Assembly: GCA_949127685.1 (NCBI GenBank)
Contig: CASBPW010000292.1
Span: 1 to 23,158, forward strand
DNA: 23,158 bases
Source of the DNA: Candidatus Sivonenia alaskensis PMM_0068
Lineage (GTDB): Bacteria; Cyanobacteriota; Cyanobacteriia; Gloeobacterales; PMM-0068
Direction of reading: 5' to 3'
Shown here piece after piece: positions 6,999 through 14,256 of this stretch. A program made the position numbers and the translations under genes. The notes beneath the pieces were generated by a model. That model was not told the origin of the DNA. It did not search any database and saw nothing but the letters and a program-made list of their open reading frames with translations. How positions within the stretch are numbered: position 1 is the first letter of the stretch; every line of letters begins with the position of its first letter.

Positions 6999-8351
6999 CT
7001 AATCTGCTAGCACCTGATGTTTAGTCTCAATTACCCAGGGGAGGAACAATAAACCAACTAAGGGTATAAATCCAACCCAAAAGAGGAGCGATAAGGCACT
7101 CTCCAATCCATTAACGCCTTTAGAGGCTATGTATCCCACCAAAAAAGGCCCCGCTGCTGCGAAAATTCGACCAATGTTATAACAAAATCCTGCGCCTGTT
7201 GCGCGTAACCGCGTGGGGAACAGTTCTGGTAAATAGTAGGTGAAACTGCCAAAAACCCCAAAGACGGTCAGCCCAATTGGGAAATACATGTAGAGTCTTG
7301 TTTCAGGGGGCAAATCCAACCCAAATGTTGCCAGTAGCGCACCCGCTGAAAGCAAAAAGTACAAAGCAAACATCGGCTTACGTCCCAAGTATTTAGCCGC
7401 AGGAATAGTTAATAGAGTTCCCAGTAGACCACCCAAATTAAAACTATTGGTTGCCAAACTTTTCCATCCCTCTGACAGTGCTAACGTCGCCGCTCTATCC
7501 AATCCTTGAGCTTGTGCCGTGGCTTGGGCAAGCCCTGTTGAAATAACGGGAATAAAGGCATTACAGCTCCACCAAGTCAGCAAGGCCGTTACGGCCATCA
7601 AAAAACCACTCAAGGTTAGAGGGAAGTTTTGAGGACTAAACAATTCACCAATAGTCGGGGGCATTCCCACACTGGCATTTTCTTTCCAACGGTCTGGCTC
7701 TTTGACAAAGAGACGCACCAAGAAGGCGATTGCTGCAGGCAATAAGCCAAAGAGGAACACAACACGCCAAGAGGTTTCAGGACTGCTCTTGAGAAAGACC
7801 CCAGCTACTTGGAAATTCACAAAAGTCGCGAGAAAGAGGCCAAAAGGAGCGGAGGTATAGAGCAGCGCTCCTGCTTCAACCCGTCTTTTTTCAGGGACTA
7901 CCTCGGCCACCATCGAAGCACCCGCAGCCCATTCCCCGCCAATACCTAGGCTGGCGACGATACGGCATAACATCAAAACCCAAATGTTGGGTGCAAACGC
8001 ACAACTTGCAGTGCCCAAAGCGTAGAGAAGCATCGTAAAGAGGAGCGTTTTGGTCCGACCAATGCGGTCAGCGAGCTTCCCAAATAACACTCCACCCACC
8101 GCCCAACCGATTAAGAGAACAGAGGTTAGCAGCCCGGTCCAGAATAAGGTGGCGGATTTTGCTTCTGGAGAACCAATGGTCATTCCCAAGAGGGTAGGCA
8201 CCGCGTTAGGGGCCACATAATTGAAGAGAATGCCATCAAAAATATCAAAGCCCCAACCAAGCCATGCCGCAAATAGAACCGTCCATTGATACCCCGTCAT
8301 GTCCAGTAGCTTGAAGCCGCTTGTTTCTGCTTGTTTAGACACTTCTGCCAT
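6999..8351 (-). CDS. Major facilitator superfamily transporter (sugar/aromatic-acid type)
   Basis: 450 residues with about 12 membrane segments. Signature features are an acidic first segment (GWGFDIFDGILFNYVAPN), the loop 2-3 motif GGVLFGKLADRIGRTKTL, and the helix 5 region SLGIGGEWAAGASMVAEVVP, all typical of MFS symporters related to the AAHS (benzoate/4-hydroxybenzoate) and sialate/sugar groups. The substrate is not determined. The frame is open upstream to 8519, but I chose the ATG at 8351 because GGAAGAG lies 8 bases before it and the added N-terminal 56 residues look non-coding and non-hydrophobic. First gene of the operon with the PatD-like gene and ispE; divergent from the cyclophilin gene. 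Confidence 0.88.
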   Translation of the reverse strand: MAEVSKQAETSGFKLLDMTGYQWTVLFAAWLGWGFDIFDGILFNYVAPNAVPTLLGMTIGSPEAKSATLFWTGLLTSVLLIGWAVGGVLFGKLADRIGRTKTLLFTMLLYALGTASCAFAPNIWVLMLCRIVASLGIGGEWAAGASMVAEVVPEKRRVEAGALLYTSAPFGLFLATFVNFQVAGVFLKSSPETSWRVVFLFGLLPAAIAFLVRLFVKEPDRWKENASVGMPPTIGELFSPQNFPLTLSGFLMAVTALLTWWSCNAFIPVISTGLAQATAQAQGLDRAATLALSEGWKSLATNSFNLGGLLGTLLTIPAAKYLGRKPMFALYFLLSAGALLATFGLDLPPETRLYMYFPIGLTVFGVFGSFTYYLPELFPTRLRATGAGFCYNIGRIFAAAGPFLVGYIASKGVNGLESALSLLFWVGFIPLVGLLFLPWVIETKHQVLAD

Positions 8352-8511
8352 GCTATTGACTCTTCCACTCCTACGTACTGCTTCTCTGAAAAGTATAGAC
8401 AGCTCATGCCCTATATGGACAAACCCAGTAACTCTTGGTTGAAGGGTCCATACCCCTTTAGAATTAGGTCTGGATTTGTGAGAGCACCAAACCAGGTGAA
8501 GACAAACCATA

Positions 8512-8538
8512 AAAACCACGAAAACTGCGAAAACCTCG
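8512..8538. repeat. Three tandem 9-mers in cyclophilin leader
   Basis: AAAACCACG, AAAACTGCG and AAAACCTCG follow one another without gaps just upstream of the cyclophilin SD. The A-tracts recur about every 9 bases, which could bend the DNA or form part of the mRNA leader. Short enough to be chance. Confidence 0.5.
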
Positions 8539-8563
8539 ACAACTTCCTAGGAGAGATACCTTC

Positions 8564-9025
8564 ATGAAAAAAGCTGTAATGGAAACCAGTAAAGGGACCA
8601 TTAACCTTCAGCTCTTCGATGCCGACGCCCCCATCGCCGTGGCTAATTTCGAAAAACTTGCCCAGGAAGGATTTTATGATGGCCTTGGCTTCCACCGGGT
8701 GATTCCTAACTTTATGGTTCAGGGTGGTTGTCCGAATACCCGTGAGGGCGCCAAAGGAATGCCTGGGACAGGTGGACCTGGCTATACGATCAAGTGTGAA
8801 ACCAAAGGCAATCCCCATAAGCATGGAACAGGCACCTTGAGTATGGCCCATGCTGGCCGTGATACAGGGGGTTCTCAGTTTTTCATTACCCACAGTCCCC
8901 AACCACACCTGGATGGCGTACATACGGTCTTTGGTGAAGTGGTTGACCCCGTTCAGGATATGGCCGTCGTGAATGCTATTCGGCAAGGGGATAAAATTCT
9001 CTCTGTCAAAATTGTCCCAGCCTAA
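8564..9025 (+). CDS. Cyclophilin-type peptidyl-prolyl cis-trans isomerase
   Basis: 153 residues forming a single cyclophilin domain with no signal peptide, so probably cytoplasmic. It catalyses cis-trans isomerisation of X-Pro bonds. Active-site residues are present: R45 and F50 in FHRVIPNF, Q53, M94, Q105-F106 in GSQFFIT, F123 and H120 in GVHTVFG. The tryptophan that confers cyclosporin binding in human CypA is His115 here (HLDG), as in many bacterial cyclophilins, so low cyclosporin sensitivity is expected. The AGGAGAG at 8549-8555 defines the ATG. Monocistronic, or cotranscribed with the adaptor gene 51 bases downstream. Confidence 0.95.
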   Translation: MKKAVMETSKGTINLQLFDADAPIAVANFEKLAQEGFYDGLGFHRVIPNFMVQGGCPNTREGAKGMPGTGGPGYTIKCETKGNPHKHGTGTLSMAHAGRDTGGSQFFITHSPQPHLDGVHTVFGEVVDPVQDMAVVNAIRQGDKILSVKIVPA

Positions 9026-9027
9026 CA

Positions 9028-9063
9028 AGCGCGCTAGGGTGTTAGAGACTAGCTCGAAGCGCT
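9028..9063. repeat. Inverted repeat between cyclophilin and adaptor genes
   Basis: AGCGC-GCTAG-(11 nt)-CTAGC-(5 nt)-GCGCT gives a ten-pair, internally bulged hairpin that fills most of the intergenic gap. There is no T-tract, so an intrinsic terminator is unlikely; it may protect or punctuate the mRNA. Confidence 0.4.
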
Positions 9064-9076
9064 CTGGAGTGGGCCT

Positions 9077-10363
9077 ATGACTGTTGTTCCAAAATTATGT
9101 CTGTGTCGGACAACAAGCCATAGGCTCATTTTGGTCGGATTATTGGTCACGCTGACAGGCTGTGGTTTGCAGCAAGGCGAACGTGCCCAGAGCCAGGATG
9201 CCACCTTAGTCGACGTAGCGATTGCCCATCCGCAATCGCTACAAGAAGAACTGGAATACATCGGTTCTACGGGGCCTGCGGAGGAGATTTCTTTGCGGGC
9301 TCAGGCCGATGGACAGCTATTACGCCTGAATGTAACGGTCGGTGATCGGGTCAAGCCAGGTCAGGCCCTTGCCCAACTAGACGGGGCTTCTCTTGCCATG
9401 GCTGCCAGCCAAGCCCAAGCGGAACTGGCAGCCCGAGAGTCCGAAGTGTCACGGACGGAAAACGAAGTAGAAAATGCCCGCTTACAAATTGAACAGGCCC
9501 AAAATGCCCTTCAACAGAACCGAACCGATAGTATCCGTCTAGAGAAACTTTATCGCGAGGGAGCGATCTCTGCCAGGGTAGCCAATGCAGCCCGATCGCG
9601 GGCAGAATCAGCCTCGCTCGCCCTCCGTTCGGCTCAAGCCCAAGTGAAACTGGAGCAAGAAGCGATTGTTGCTGCTAAGGGCAGAGTTAAAGCCCAACAG
9701 GTAGAGGTGAAACGAACCCTGGCCCAGCGATCATTTGCCTCTATCACATCCCCGATTGAAGGCATCGTTCTAAAGCAAATGGTTGAACCTGGCAGGATCG
9801 TGCGTACGGGGGATGAAATTTTAAAACTGGGAGCCTTTAAACAGGTCACGGTCAAGACCCAAGTTTCCGAATTGGAAGTGCCCAAAATTCGGGTAGGTCA
9901 GACTGTTCAAGTAGCGCTAGATGCACTTGCCCAAAGGGAATTCACGGGGAAGGTTAGTCGTGTTTCTGCTTCCGCTGACCCCACGGTTCGACTGGTACCC
10001 GTAGAAGTTACGATTAAAAACCCAGACAAGCGTATCGGCAATGGGCTATTAGCACGGGTACGTTTTGCACAAAAGGCAATCAAACAAATTGTGGTTCCTG
10101 AAAAAGCCCTACAGAGAGCGGAAAATAATAAGTCCTTCCTATTCGTAGTGCAACAAGCGGGAGAACGGGCCAAGGTGAATAACCGCCCGGTGAGCCTTGG
10201 CAATCAAGCCAACGGCCAAGTAGAAGTTATCTCAGGATTGAGTGCCGGCGAATCTTTTGTGCTGCACAGCGAGAAACCGCTTACAGATGGAGAGATTGTA
10301 CGCTTGAGTGCCATGTCTAGGGATACCAGCCGAGAACCCCTAGAAGCTAAAAATAGACCATAG
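9077..10363 (+). CDS. RND/HlyD-type periplasmic adaptor lipoprotein
   Basis: 428 residues. The N terminus has a basic region, a hydrophobic stretch and a lipobox LTGC with C29, so it should be a lipoprotein anchored in a periplasm-facing membrane. Domains in order: first half of the lipoyl domain (~70-105, AQADGQLLRLNVTVGDRVKPGQ), a long coiled-coil hairpin rich in Ala/Glu/Gln (~108-215), second lipoyl half (ITSPIEGIVLKQMVEPGRIVRTG), a beta-barrel and the membrane-proximal domain. Such adaptors link an inner-membrane RND pump, or ABC/MFS pump, to an outer-membrane channel. No pump or TolC-like gene is adjacent, since the next gene is glpX on the other strand. The SD is GGAGTGGG at 9066-9073. 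Confidence 0.85.
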   Translation: MTVVPKLCLCRTTSHRLILVGLLVTLTGCGLQQGERAQSQDATLVDVAIAHPQSLQEELEYIGSTGPAEEISLRAQADGQLLRLNVTVGDRVKPGQALAQLDGASLAMAASQAQAELAARESEVSRTENEVENARLQIEQAQNALQQNRTDSIRLEKLYREGAISARVANAARSRAESASLALRSAQAQVKLEQEAIVAAKGRVKAQQVEVKRTLAQRSFASITSPIEGIVLKQMVEPGRIVRTGDEILKLGAFKQVTVKTQVSELEVPKIRVGQTVQVALDALAQREFTGKVSRVSASADPTVRLVPVEVTIKNPDKRIGNGLLARVRFAQKAIKQIVVPEKALQRAENNKSFLFVVQQAGERAKVNNRPVSLGNQANGQVEVISGLSAGESFVLHSEKPLTDGEIVRLSAMSRDTSREPLEAKNRP

Positions 10364-10367
10364 AAAA

Positions 10368-10388
10368 AGGGTGGCCAAGGACCACCCT
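10368..10388 (-). terminator. Intrinsic terminator of glpX (possibly bidirectional)
   Basis: Perfect 7-bp stem AGGGTGG/CCACCCT with a 7-base loop. Read on the minus strand the stem runs into TTTTTC, 20 bases past the glpX stop, which fits a Rho-independent terminator. On the plus strand the tail is CCTCTTGTTTC, much weaker, but the hairpin may also end the adaptor transcript. Confidence 0.75.
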
Positions 10389-10408
10389 CCTCTTGTTTCT
10401 GGAACGGC

Positions 10409-11452
10409 TTAGATTTCGAAAGAAGCAAATTGCTTTTTATCTAGGATATGGACCGTATCTACGAAGCGAATTGTGGAGGATTGACTGGATATAACCATGG
10501 TTTCTGTGCGAGCACCACCCCCAAAGAAACGCACCCCTTTGATGAAGTCCCCATCGGTAATACCGGTAGCTGCAAACAGGACATTTTCTCCAGAAGCAAG
10601 GTCTTCAGCTTCAAAAACCTTATCGGGATCCTCTACACCCATTTCCTTGAGACGAGCCGCATTACCTGCACGGGTCCACTTCTCACTTTCAGGAGTATTC
10701 ACTTCAGCAGGGTCATAGATGAGACGGCCTTGGAAATGTCCACCCAAGCAACGGATGGCAGCGGCAGAGATAACGCCTTCAGGAGCCGCCCCGATACCCA
10801 TCAGCGCATGGACGCCCGTACCATTGATTACCGCAGAAAGAGCCGCAGAGATATCACCGTCAGAAATAAGTTTGACCCGTGCTCCCGTTGCCCGGATCTC
10901 TGCAATCAGATCTTTGTGGCGGGGACGGTCCATTACAATGACCAACAAGTCTGCAATGTTACGACCCAGGCATTCGGCAATAATTTTCAGATTTTTCTCG
11001 GCAGGATAGTCAATGTGGACCTTTCCTCTGGCTTGAGGAGGCGCGGCGAGCTTGCGCATGTAGAAGTCGGGAGCATGGAACAAGCCTCCCTTTTCAGAGA
11101 TAGCCAATACGGCCATCGAATTGTTGCTTCCAGAGGCCACGAGGTTGGTCCCTTCGCACGGGTCTACCGCAATGTCAATTTCGAGAAGTTCATCTAGACG
11201 GCAGAAGTCTGCGGCATCAGGTTGGGTGCAGATTCCCACTTCCTCTCCGATATAGAGCATAGGAGCCTCATCCCGCTCCCCTTCCCCAATCACAATCCGT
11301 CCCCGCATGCGGACTTTATTCATCGTGTTGCGCATGGCTTCAACAGCCACCGCATCAGCTTCATTTTTCAACCCCTTGCCCATCAAGCGAGCGGAGGCTA
11401 GAGCTGCCTGTTCTACAACTTCAATAATTTCTAGGCCAAGTACTTTTTCCAC
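10409..11452 (-). CDS. glpX: Fructose-1,6-/sedoheptulose-1,7-bisphosphatase class II
   Basis: 347 residues, the length of cyanobacterial dual-function FBPase/SBPase. The enzyme dephosphorylates FBP and SBP in the Calvin cycle and gluconeogenesis. Recognisable blocks: LGLEIIEVVEQAALASARLM at the N terminus, RGRIVIGEGERDEAPML, the metal-binding IDIAVDPCEGTNLV, MDRPRHKDLI, LISDGDISAA, the HALMGIGAAPEGVISAAAI block and FVDTVHI near the end. The frame is open up to 11485, but the GTG at 11452 is preceded by GGGAGGG 7 bases upstream and matches family start sites. Cyanobacterial homologues respond to redox and AMP; the sequence alone does not show this. Divergent from the DUF1830 gene, with 247 bases between. 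Confidence 0.93.
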   Translation of the reverse strand: MEKVLGLEIIEVVEQAALASARLMGKGLKNEADAVAVEAMRNTMNKVRMRGRIVIGEGERDEAPMLYIGEEVGICTQPDAADFCRLDELLEIDIAVDPCEGTNLVASGSNNSMAVLAISEKGGLFHAPDFYMRKLAAPPQARGKVHIDYPAEKNLKIIAECLGRNIADLLVIVMDRPRHKDLIAEIRATGARVKLISDGDISAALSAVINGTGVHALMGIGAAPEGVISAAAIRCLGGHFQGRLIYDPAEVNTPESEKWTRAGNAARLKEMGVEDPDKVFEAEDLASGENVLFAATGITDGDFIKGVRFFGGGARTETMVISSQSSTIRFVDTVHILDKKQFASFEI

Positions 11453-11699
11453 AACTGATCCCTCCCTAACAGATACGCGTCCCAATCGCCCCTCAGTGTA
11501 GTAGGTTTGGGTACCTTGTCATAGGTCCTCAAGAATTTTATTTGAAGGTTCATCAAACTTTTATAGACAAAAATTTGTTCAGCGTCTACCATGGCTAAAG
11601 GCTTATCCTGCGGTGATCCCAAGCATTTTAAGAATCCTTAAATTTTTCTGTACAATTGTATCTTCCATATCTTTTTAAGCCTGCTGGGAGTGTTAGATT

Positions 11700-12029
11700 T
11701 TGAAAGTAAACATATACACCACAGACGAAATGTCACAAACTCTAGACGGACTACCTCCTGAGTACGCTGATCAAGCGGTTGGTTGTGCCTACACAAACCA
11801 CAGCGGTGCCATACAAATTGTGCGCATATCTAATGTGGAGAATTGGTATTTCGAGCGTGTGGTTTTCCCTGCACAGATGATTGGGTTTACAGCCACGACC
11901 CATGCGACTCTGGACATTTACACCTGTGATCATGCAGGCGCACTCCTAGATGAACGGATCCCCTGTAGTCGCTTGGCCCTCGCTGATTCTATTTTCATGG
12001 AAGTGTCCAAGGTAGCCGCCGAGCAGTAG
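11700..12029 (+). CDS. DUF1830 protein (cyanobacterial)
   Basis: 109 residues if translation begins at TTG 11700, or 99 if at ATG 11730. The core fits the DUF1830 pattern almost restricted to cyanobacteria: CAYTNHSGAIQIVRISNV, then NWYFERVVFPAQMIGFTA, then a strand with LDIYTC and IPCSRLAL. The function is unknown. GGGAG at 11686-11690, 9 bases before the TTG, favours the longer form; the ATG has no SD but matches the usual family start (MSQxLDxLP). It is followed 29 bases later by queE on the same strand, so the two may be cotranscribed. A hairpin with six-base arms TTTAAG/CTTAAA (11627-11642) and a following TTTTT lies upstream; its role is unclear. Confidence 0.85.
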   Translation: MKVNIYTTDEMSQTLDGLPPEYADQAVGCAYTNHSGAIQIVRISNVENWYFERVVFPAQMIGFTATTHATLDIYTCDHAGALLDERIPCSRLALADSIFMEVSKVAAEQ

Positions 12030-12058
12030 CCTGGTAGAGTCAGCACTTTGTTCGGGCC

Positions 12059-12823
12059 ATGTCGTCAAGCAACGCTCCAAGTAATTCTTCCGGAAACCTT
12101 GTCGAAATTTTCTCTGCTATCCAAGGGGAAGGAGCGTTTGTTGGAGAACGTCAGCTCTTTGTGCGATTGGGAGGTTGTGATCTCCGATGTAGTTGGTGTG
12201 ATTCTCCCCACACCCATGCGGTACGTAGTACCTATCGGGTGGAAAAGACGGCAGGACAGCGCGATTTTTTGGAAGCTGTAAATCCTGTCTCTGGAGACCA
12301 GATACTCCGCTATGTTGAAACACTGCAGCAAAGCTTTCCCCACCACAGTCTGAGTTTGACAGGAGGAGAACCGTTGCTCCAGAGCCGTTTTCTCCAGACA
12401 TGGCTACCTCAAGTTCCGCTTCCGGTCTATCTGGAAACAGGAGGTCATCGCCCTCAGGAATTAAGCAAGATATTGCCCTATCTAAGCTGGATTTCTATGG
12501 ATATCAAACTTCCTTCCTCCTGTGGAGAGTCTTGCTGGCAAGCCCATGATGCTTTTCTGACGGTGGCTGGACGAGGAAACGCTCGTTTGTTCACAAAGTG
12601 GGTAGTAACAGCAGACACAACCTTGGAAGACCTGGATCAGGCCACAGACTTATTGGTGCGCCATGCTCCCGATCTTCCTGTGGTTCTACAACCCGTAACG
12701 CCCCTCGGTGGTCGTCTAGCACCTAACCCGTCGCAAATACTAGATTGGCAAAGCCGTCTACGTCAACGACTCACTTCGGTCCGGGTCATTCCCCAAACCC
12801 ACAAAATGATCCATCAGCTTTAG
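12059..12823 (+). CDS. queE: 7-carboxy-7-deazaguanine synthase
   Basis: 254-residue radical SAM enzyme. The N terminus has the QueE signature NLVEIFSAIQGEGAFVGERQ (13-32), then the cluster-binding CX3CX2C at C40, C44 and C47 followed by DSPHTH, and the SAM-binding TGGEP at 101-105. It converts 6-carboxytetrahydropterin to 7-carboxy-7-deazaguanine on the way to queuosine in tRNA. The short cluster loop CX3CX2C is the canonical radical SAM spacing. Starts at ATG 12059 with only a weak GGG before it. Upstream is the DUF1830 gene, downstream the gene-free insertion scar. No other que gene lies in the window. Confidence 0.92.
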   Translation: MSSSNAPSNSSGNLVEIFSAIQGEGAFVGERQLFVRLGGCDLRCSWCDSPHTHAVRSTYRVEKTAGQRDFLEAVNPVSGDQILRYVETLQQSFPHHSLSLTGGEPLLQSRFLQTWLPQVPLPVYLETGGHRPQELSKILPYLSWISMDIKLPSSCGESCWQAHDAFLTVAGRGNARLFTKWVVTADTTLEDLDQATDLLVRHAPDLPVVLQPVTPLGGRLAPNPSQILDWQSRLRQRLTSVRVIPQTHKMIHQL

Positions 12824-13130
12824 CTGAAACTGTCTGAAATTGATGGATGCGTACGATATTTATTTGGCAACTTTATAGATGGACATATTACACGCTCCCT
12901 AAAGTTTGTGCGCTCAGCAATTATAAATTTGACAGTCCTGAAACCTTCACGCCAAGAGAGGTTTGCAATTATTTATATTTCGTCTAATCGCTGAAATGGC
13001 GCACAATCGTTCTGAATTTATAATTTTTGCATATTTGCTGCCTGAACCCCGTGGTCGATTGCAAAAGTTGTATTTTTCAATACAAACTACGCTGGCGATA
13101 GGGCTTGATTGCAGGGAAATAGACGAAGTG

Positions 13131-13218
13131 CAGCCTCACGAAAATAACCCCACGGTTCAAGTTATTCATAGCCTTTCCCCGGCTTGTCAATAACTGCCGC
13201 TTTACTTTCGCGAGGCTG
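13131..13218. repeat. 88-bp near-palindromic hairpin (MITE/REP-like)
   Basis: Outer arms of 17 bp, CAGCCTCACGAAAATAA and TTACTTTCGCGAGGCTG, pair with two mismatches. Inside them AGTTATT (13160-13166) pairs with AATAACT (13189-13195), CGG with CCG, and AGCC with GGCT around a TTTCCCC loop, so almost the whole element folds into one long imperfect hairpin. No coding capacity. This is the form of a small non-autonomous element. Confidence 0.6.
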
Positions 13219-13221
13219 TAC

Positions 13222-13325
13222 TAAGTGGGTAAACTATGAAAAAGACAGTACCATCTAAGCTAGAGTCCTCTCCAGACAGGTATTGCTGGCAAACTATGCT
13301 GTATCTAATTTGGCCCACCCACTTA
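13222..13325. repeat. 9-bp inverted repeat pair bounding ~86 bases
   Basis: TAAGTGGGT at 13222-13230 and its exact complement ACCCACTTA at 13317-13325. A direct repeat AAACTATG also occurs at 13231-13238 and 13291-13298. The right copy overlaps the tail of the transposase remnant, so the pair may mark an old element end. Confidence 0.4.
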
Positions 13326-13544
13326 AGAAAATTCCAGGCAAATCTAAAAACGTTTTCAACCACGATGGCTTGGCTTTGCCGTAGGTCTCAATGCGACAAA
13401 CCCATCTGCCCCAGAAAGCACCGCCAAAATCGCTATCGTAACGATAGCCCCCAAACTGTGATGTTGTGTTCTCTCCACGGGGGAGTCCTGTAGGTACTGA
13501 AAATGTTTGAGAACAATCTGTCTCAGGACCTTTTCTTCTTTGAT
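13294..13544 (-). mobile_element. ISAs1-family transposase remnant (N-terminal, frameshifted)
   Basis: Read on the minus strand, KVLRQIVLKHFQYLQDSPVE followed by RTQHHSLGAIVTIAILAVL and SGADGFVA is the N-terminal region of ISAs1-type transposases (H-repeat-associated). After GADGFVA a one-base deletion near 13391 breaks the frame; in the next frame ETYGKAKPSWLKTFLDLPGI continues the expected protein. A stop at 13294-13296 ends it, and the DDE catalytic region is missing. Thus only ~80 of about 370 residues remain and it cannot be active. Its 5' end points toward, and nearly touches, the truncated ada gene. Confidence 0.75.
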
Positions 13545-13572
13545 ATCATTTTCTTGTCTGAAGGGAGAGAAA

Positions 13573-14223
13573 ATGTACAATACTGGATTTGAGACGAGCA
13601 GCAGTTCTTACAATAAATCAACCAGTTGGTCAGGAATACCCCCTACTGAATATCAGCAGGGTGCCCGTGGAACTGGCATCCAGTTTGTCGTCAAGCCTGT
13701 TTGGTTAGGTTGGGTTCTGATTGCAGCCACACAACAGGGGATTTGTACCCTTACCCTTGGGGATACAGCCGAAGCGTTGACAACACTGCTACAGCATCAG
13801 TTTTTCCATGCTCAGATTCGGGAGAACGATCCAACCTTTGAAGATTGGATTGAGCAGGTTATTGCCTTTGTTGAAACACCTCAACGAGGGCTAAATCTTC
13901 CTCTTGACATTCAAGGAACTGCCTTCCAGCAGAGGGTTTGGCAGGCGCTGCAAACCATTGCCCCTGGCAGTACCAGCAGCTACAGCGAGATTGCTCAACA
14001 GATTGGGAATCCCAAAGCTGTTCGTGCGGTTGCTCGGGCCTGTGCAAGGAATCAACTTGCTATTGCGATTCCCTGTCATCGCATTGTAGGCAATGATGGA
14101 TCGTTGCGGGGCTACCGATGGGGAAGCGATCGCAAACGGGCCTTGCTAGAACGAGAAGCCGCACAAGCGGCTACTTCGTTATCAACTTGTATGACAATTA
14201 CCCCTGCTTTTGCAGTCGTATAA
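13573..14223 (+). CDS. ada: N-terminally truncated Ada: O6-methylguanine-DNA methyltransferase
   Basis: 216 residues. Residues ~37-200 are a complete methyltransferase domain with the suicide-cysteine motif IPCHR (C168), the GSTSSYSEIA helix region, RAVARACARN and the closing GYRWGSDRKRALLE. It should repair O6-methylguanine. The first ~34 residues (YNTGFETSSSSYNKS, GIPPTEYQQGA) match the end of the AraC-type HTH and linker of full Ada. So the zinc/Cys sensor domain and most of the HTH are lost. ATG 13573 has a strong AAGGGAG at 13561-13567; the Met falls inside the HTH homology. The methyltransferase part looks intact, so I call it a gene rather than a pseudogene, but it has lost the damage-sensing activator role. 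One HIP1 octamer at 14126-14133. Upstream is the ISAs1 remnant. Confidence 0.85.
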   Translation: MYNTGFETSSSSYNKSTSWSGIPPTEYQQGARGTGIQFVVKPVWLGWVLIAATQQGICTLTLGDTAEALTTLLQHQFFHAQIRENDPTFEDWIEQVIAFVETPQRGLNLPLDIQGTAFQQRVWQALQTIAPGSTSSYSEIAQQIGNPKAVRAVARACARNQLAIAIPCHRIVGNDGSLRGYRWGSDRKRALLEREAAQAATSLSTCMTITPAFAVV

Positions 14224-14256
14224 TCCTAAAAAGACCGAAGATACGGTGGGAGGCTT

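Larger units (their letters stand above)
12824..13572. other. Gene-free insertion scar between queE and ada remnant
   Basis: About 750 bases with no intact gene. It contains a 12-bp AT-rich inverted repeat pair (near 12919 and 13013), an 88-bp hairpin (13131-13218), a 9-bp inverted repeat (13222-13230 with 13317-13325) and a frameshifted ISAs1-type transposase fragment on the minus strand. Short plus-strand open frames here show no family resemblance. The region looks like layers of decayed mobile elements. Confidence 0.65.

Noticed and set aside
8411..9028. Long minus-strand open frame of 205 codons over the cyclophilin gene
   Set aside because: It lies antisense to a clearly conserved cyclophilin and its sequence has no protein-like motifs; a shadow frame.
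10448..11197. Plus-strand open frame of 249 codons over glpX
   Set aside because: Antisense to a strongly conserved GlpX; the translation is rich in Arg/Cys/His and has no domain pattern.
11431..11622. 63-codon minus-strand frame upstream of glpX
   Set aside because: It overlaps the glpX SD and start, has no family resemblance and sits in a promoter region.
11627..11648. Hairpin TTTAAG/CTTAAA followed by TTTTT as a terminator
   Set aside because: AT-only weak stem, and no plus-strand gene ends upstream of it; more likely chance or part of a promoter region.
12903..13030. AT-rich inverted repeat (AATTATAAATT / AATTTATAATT) as IS ends
   Set aside because: Low-complexity sequence; no transposase or target duplication in the enclosed ~100 bases.
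12963..13493. Plus-strand open frames of 76 and 85 codons in the insertion scar
   Set aside because: They run across the hairpin and antisense to the transposase remnant, show no family resemblance and lack good translation starts.
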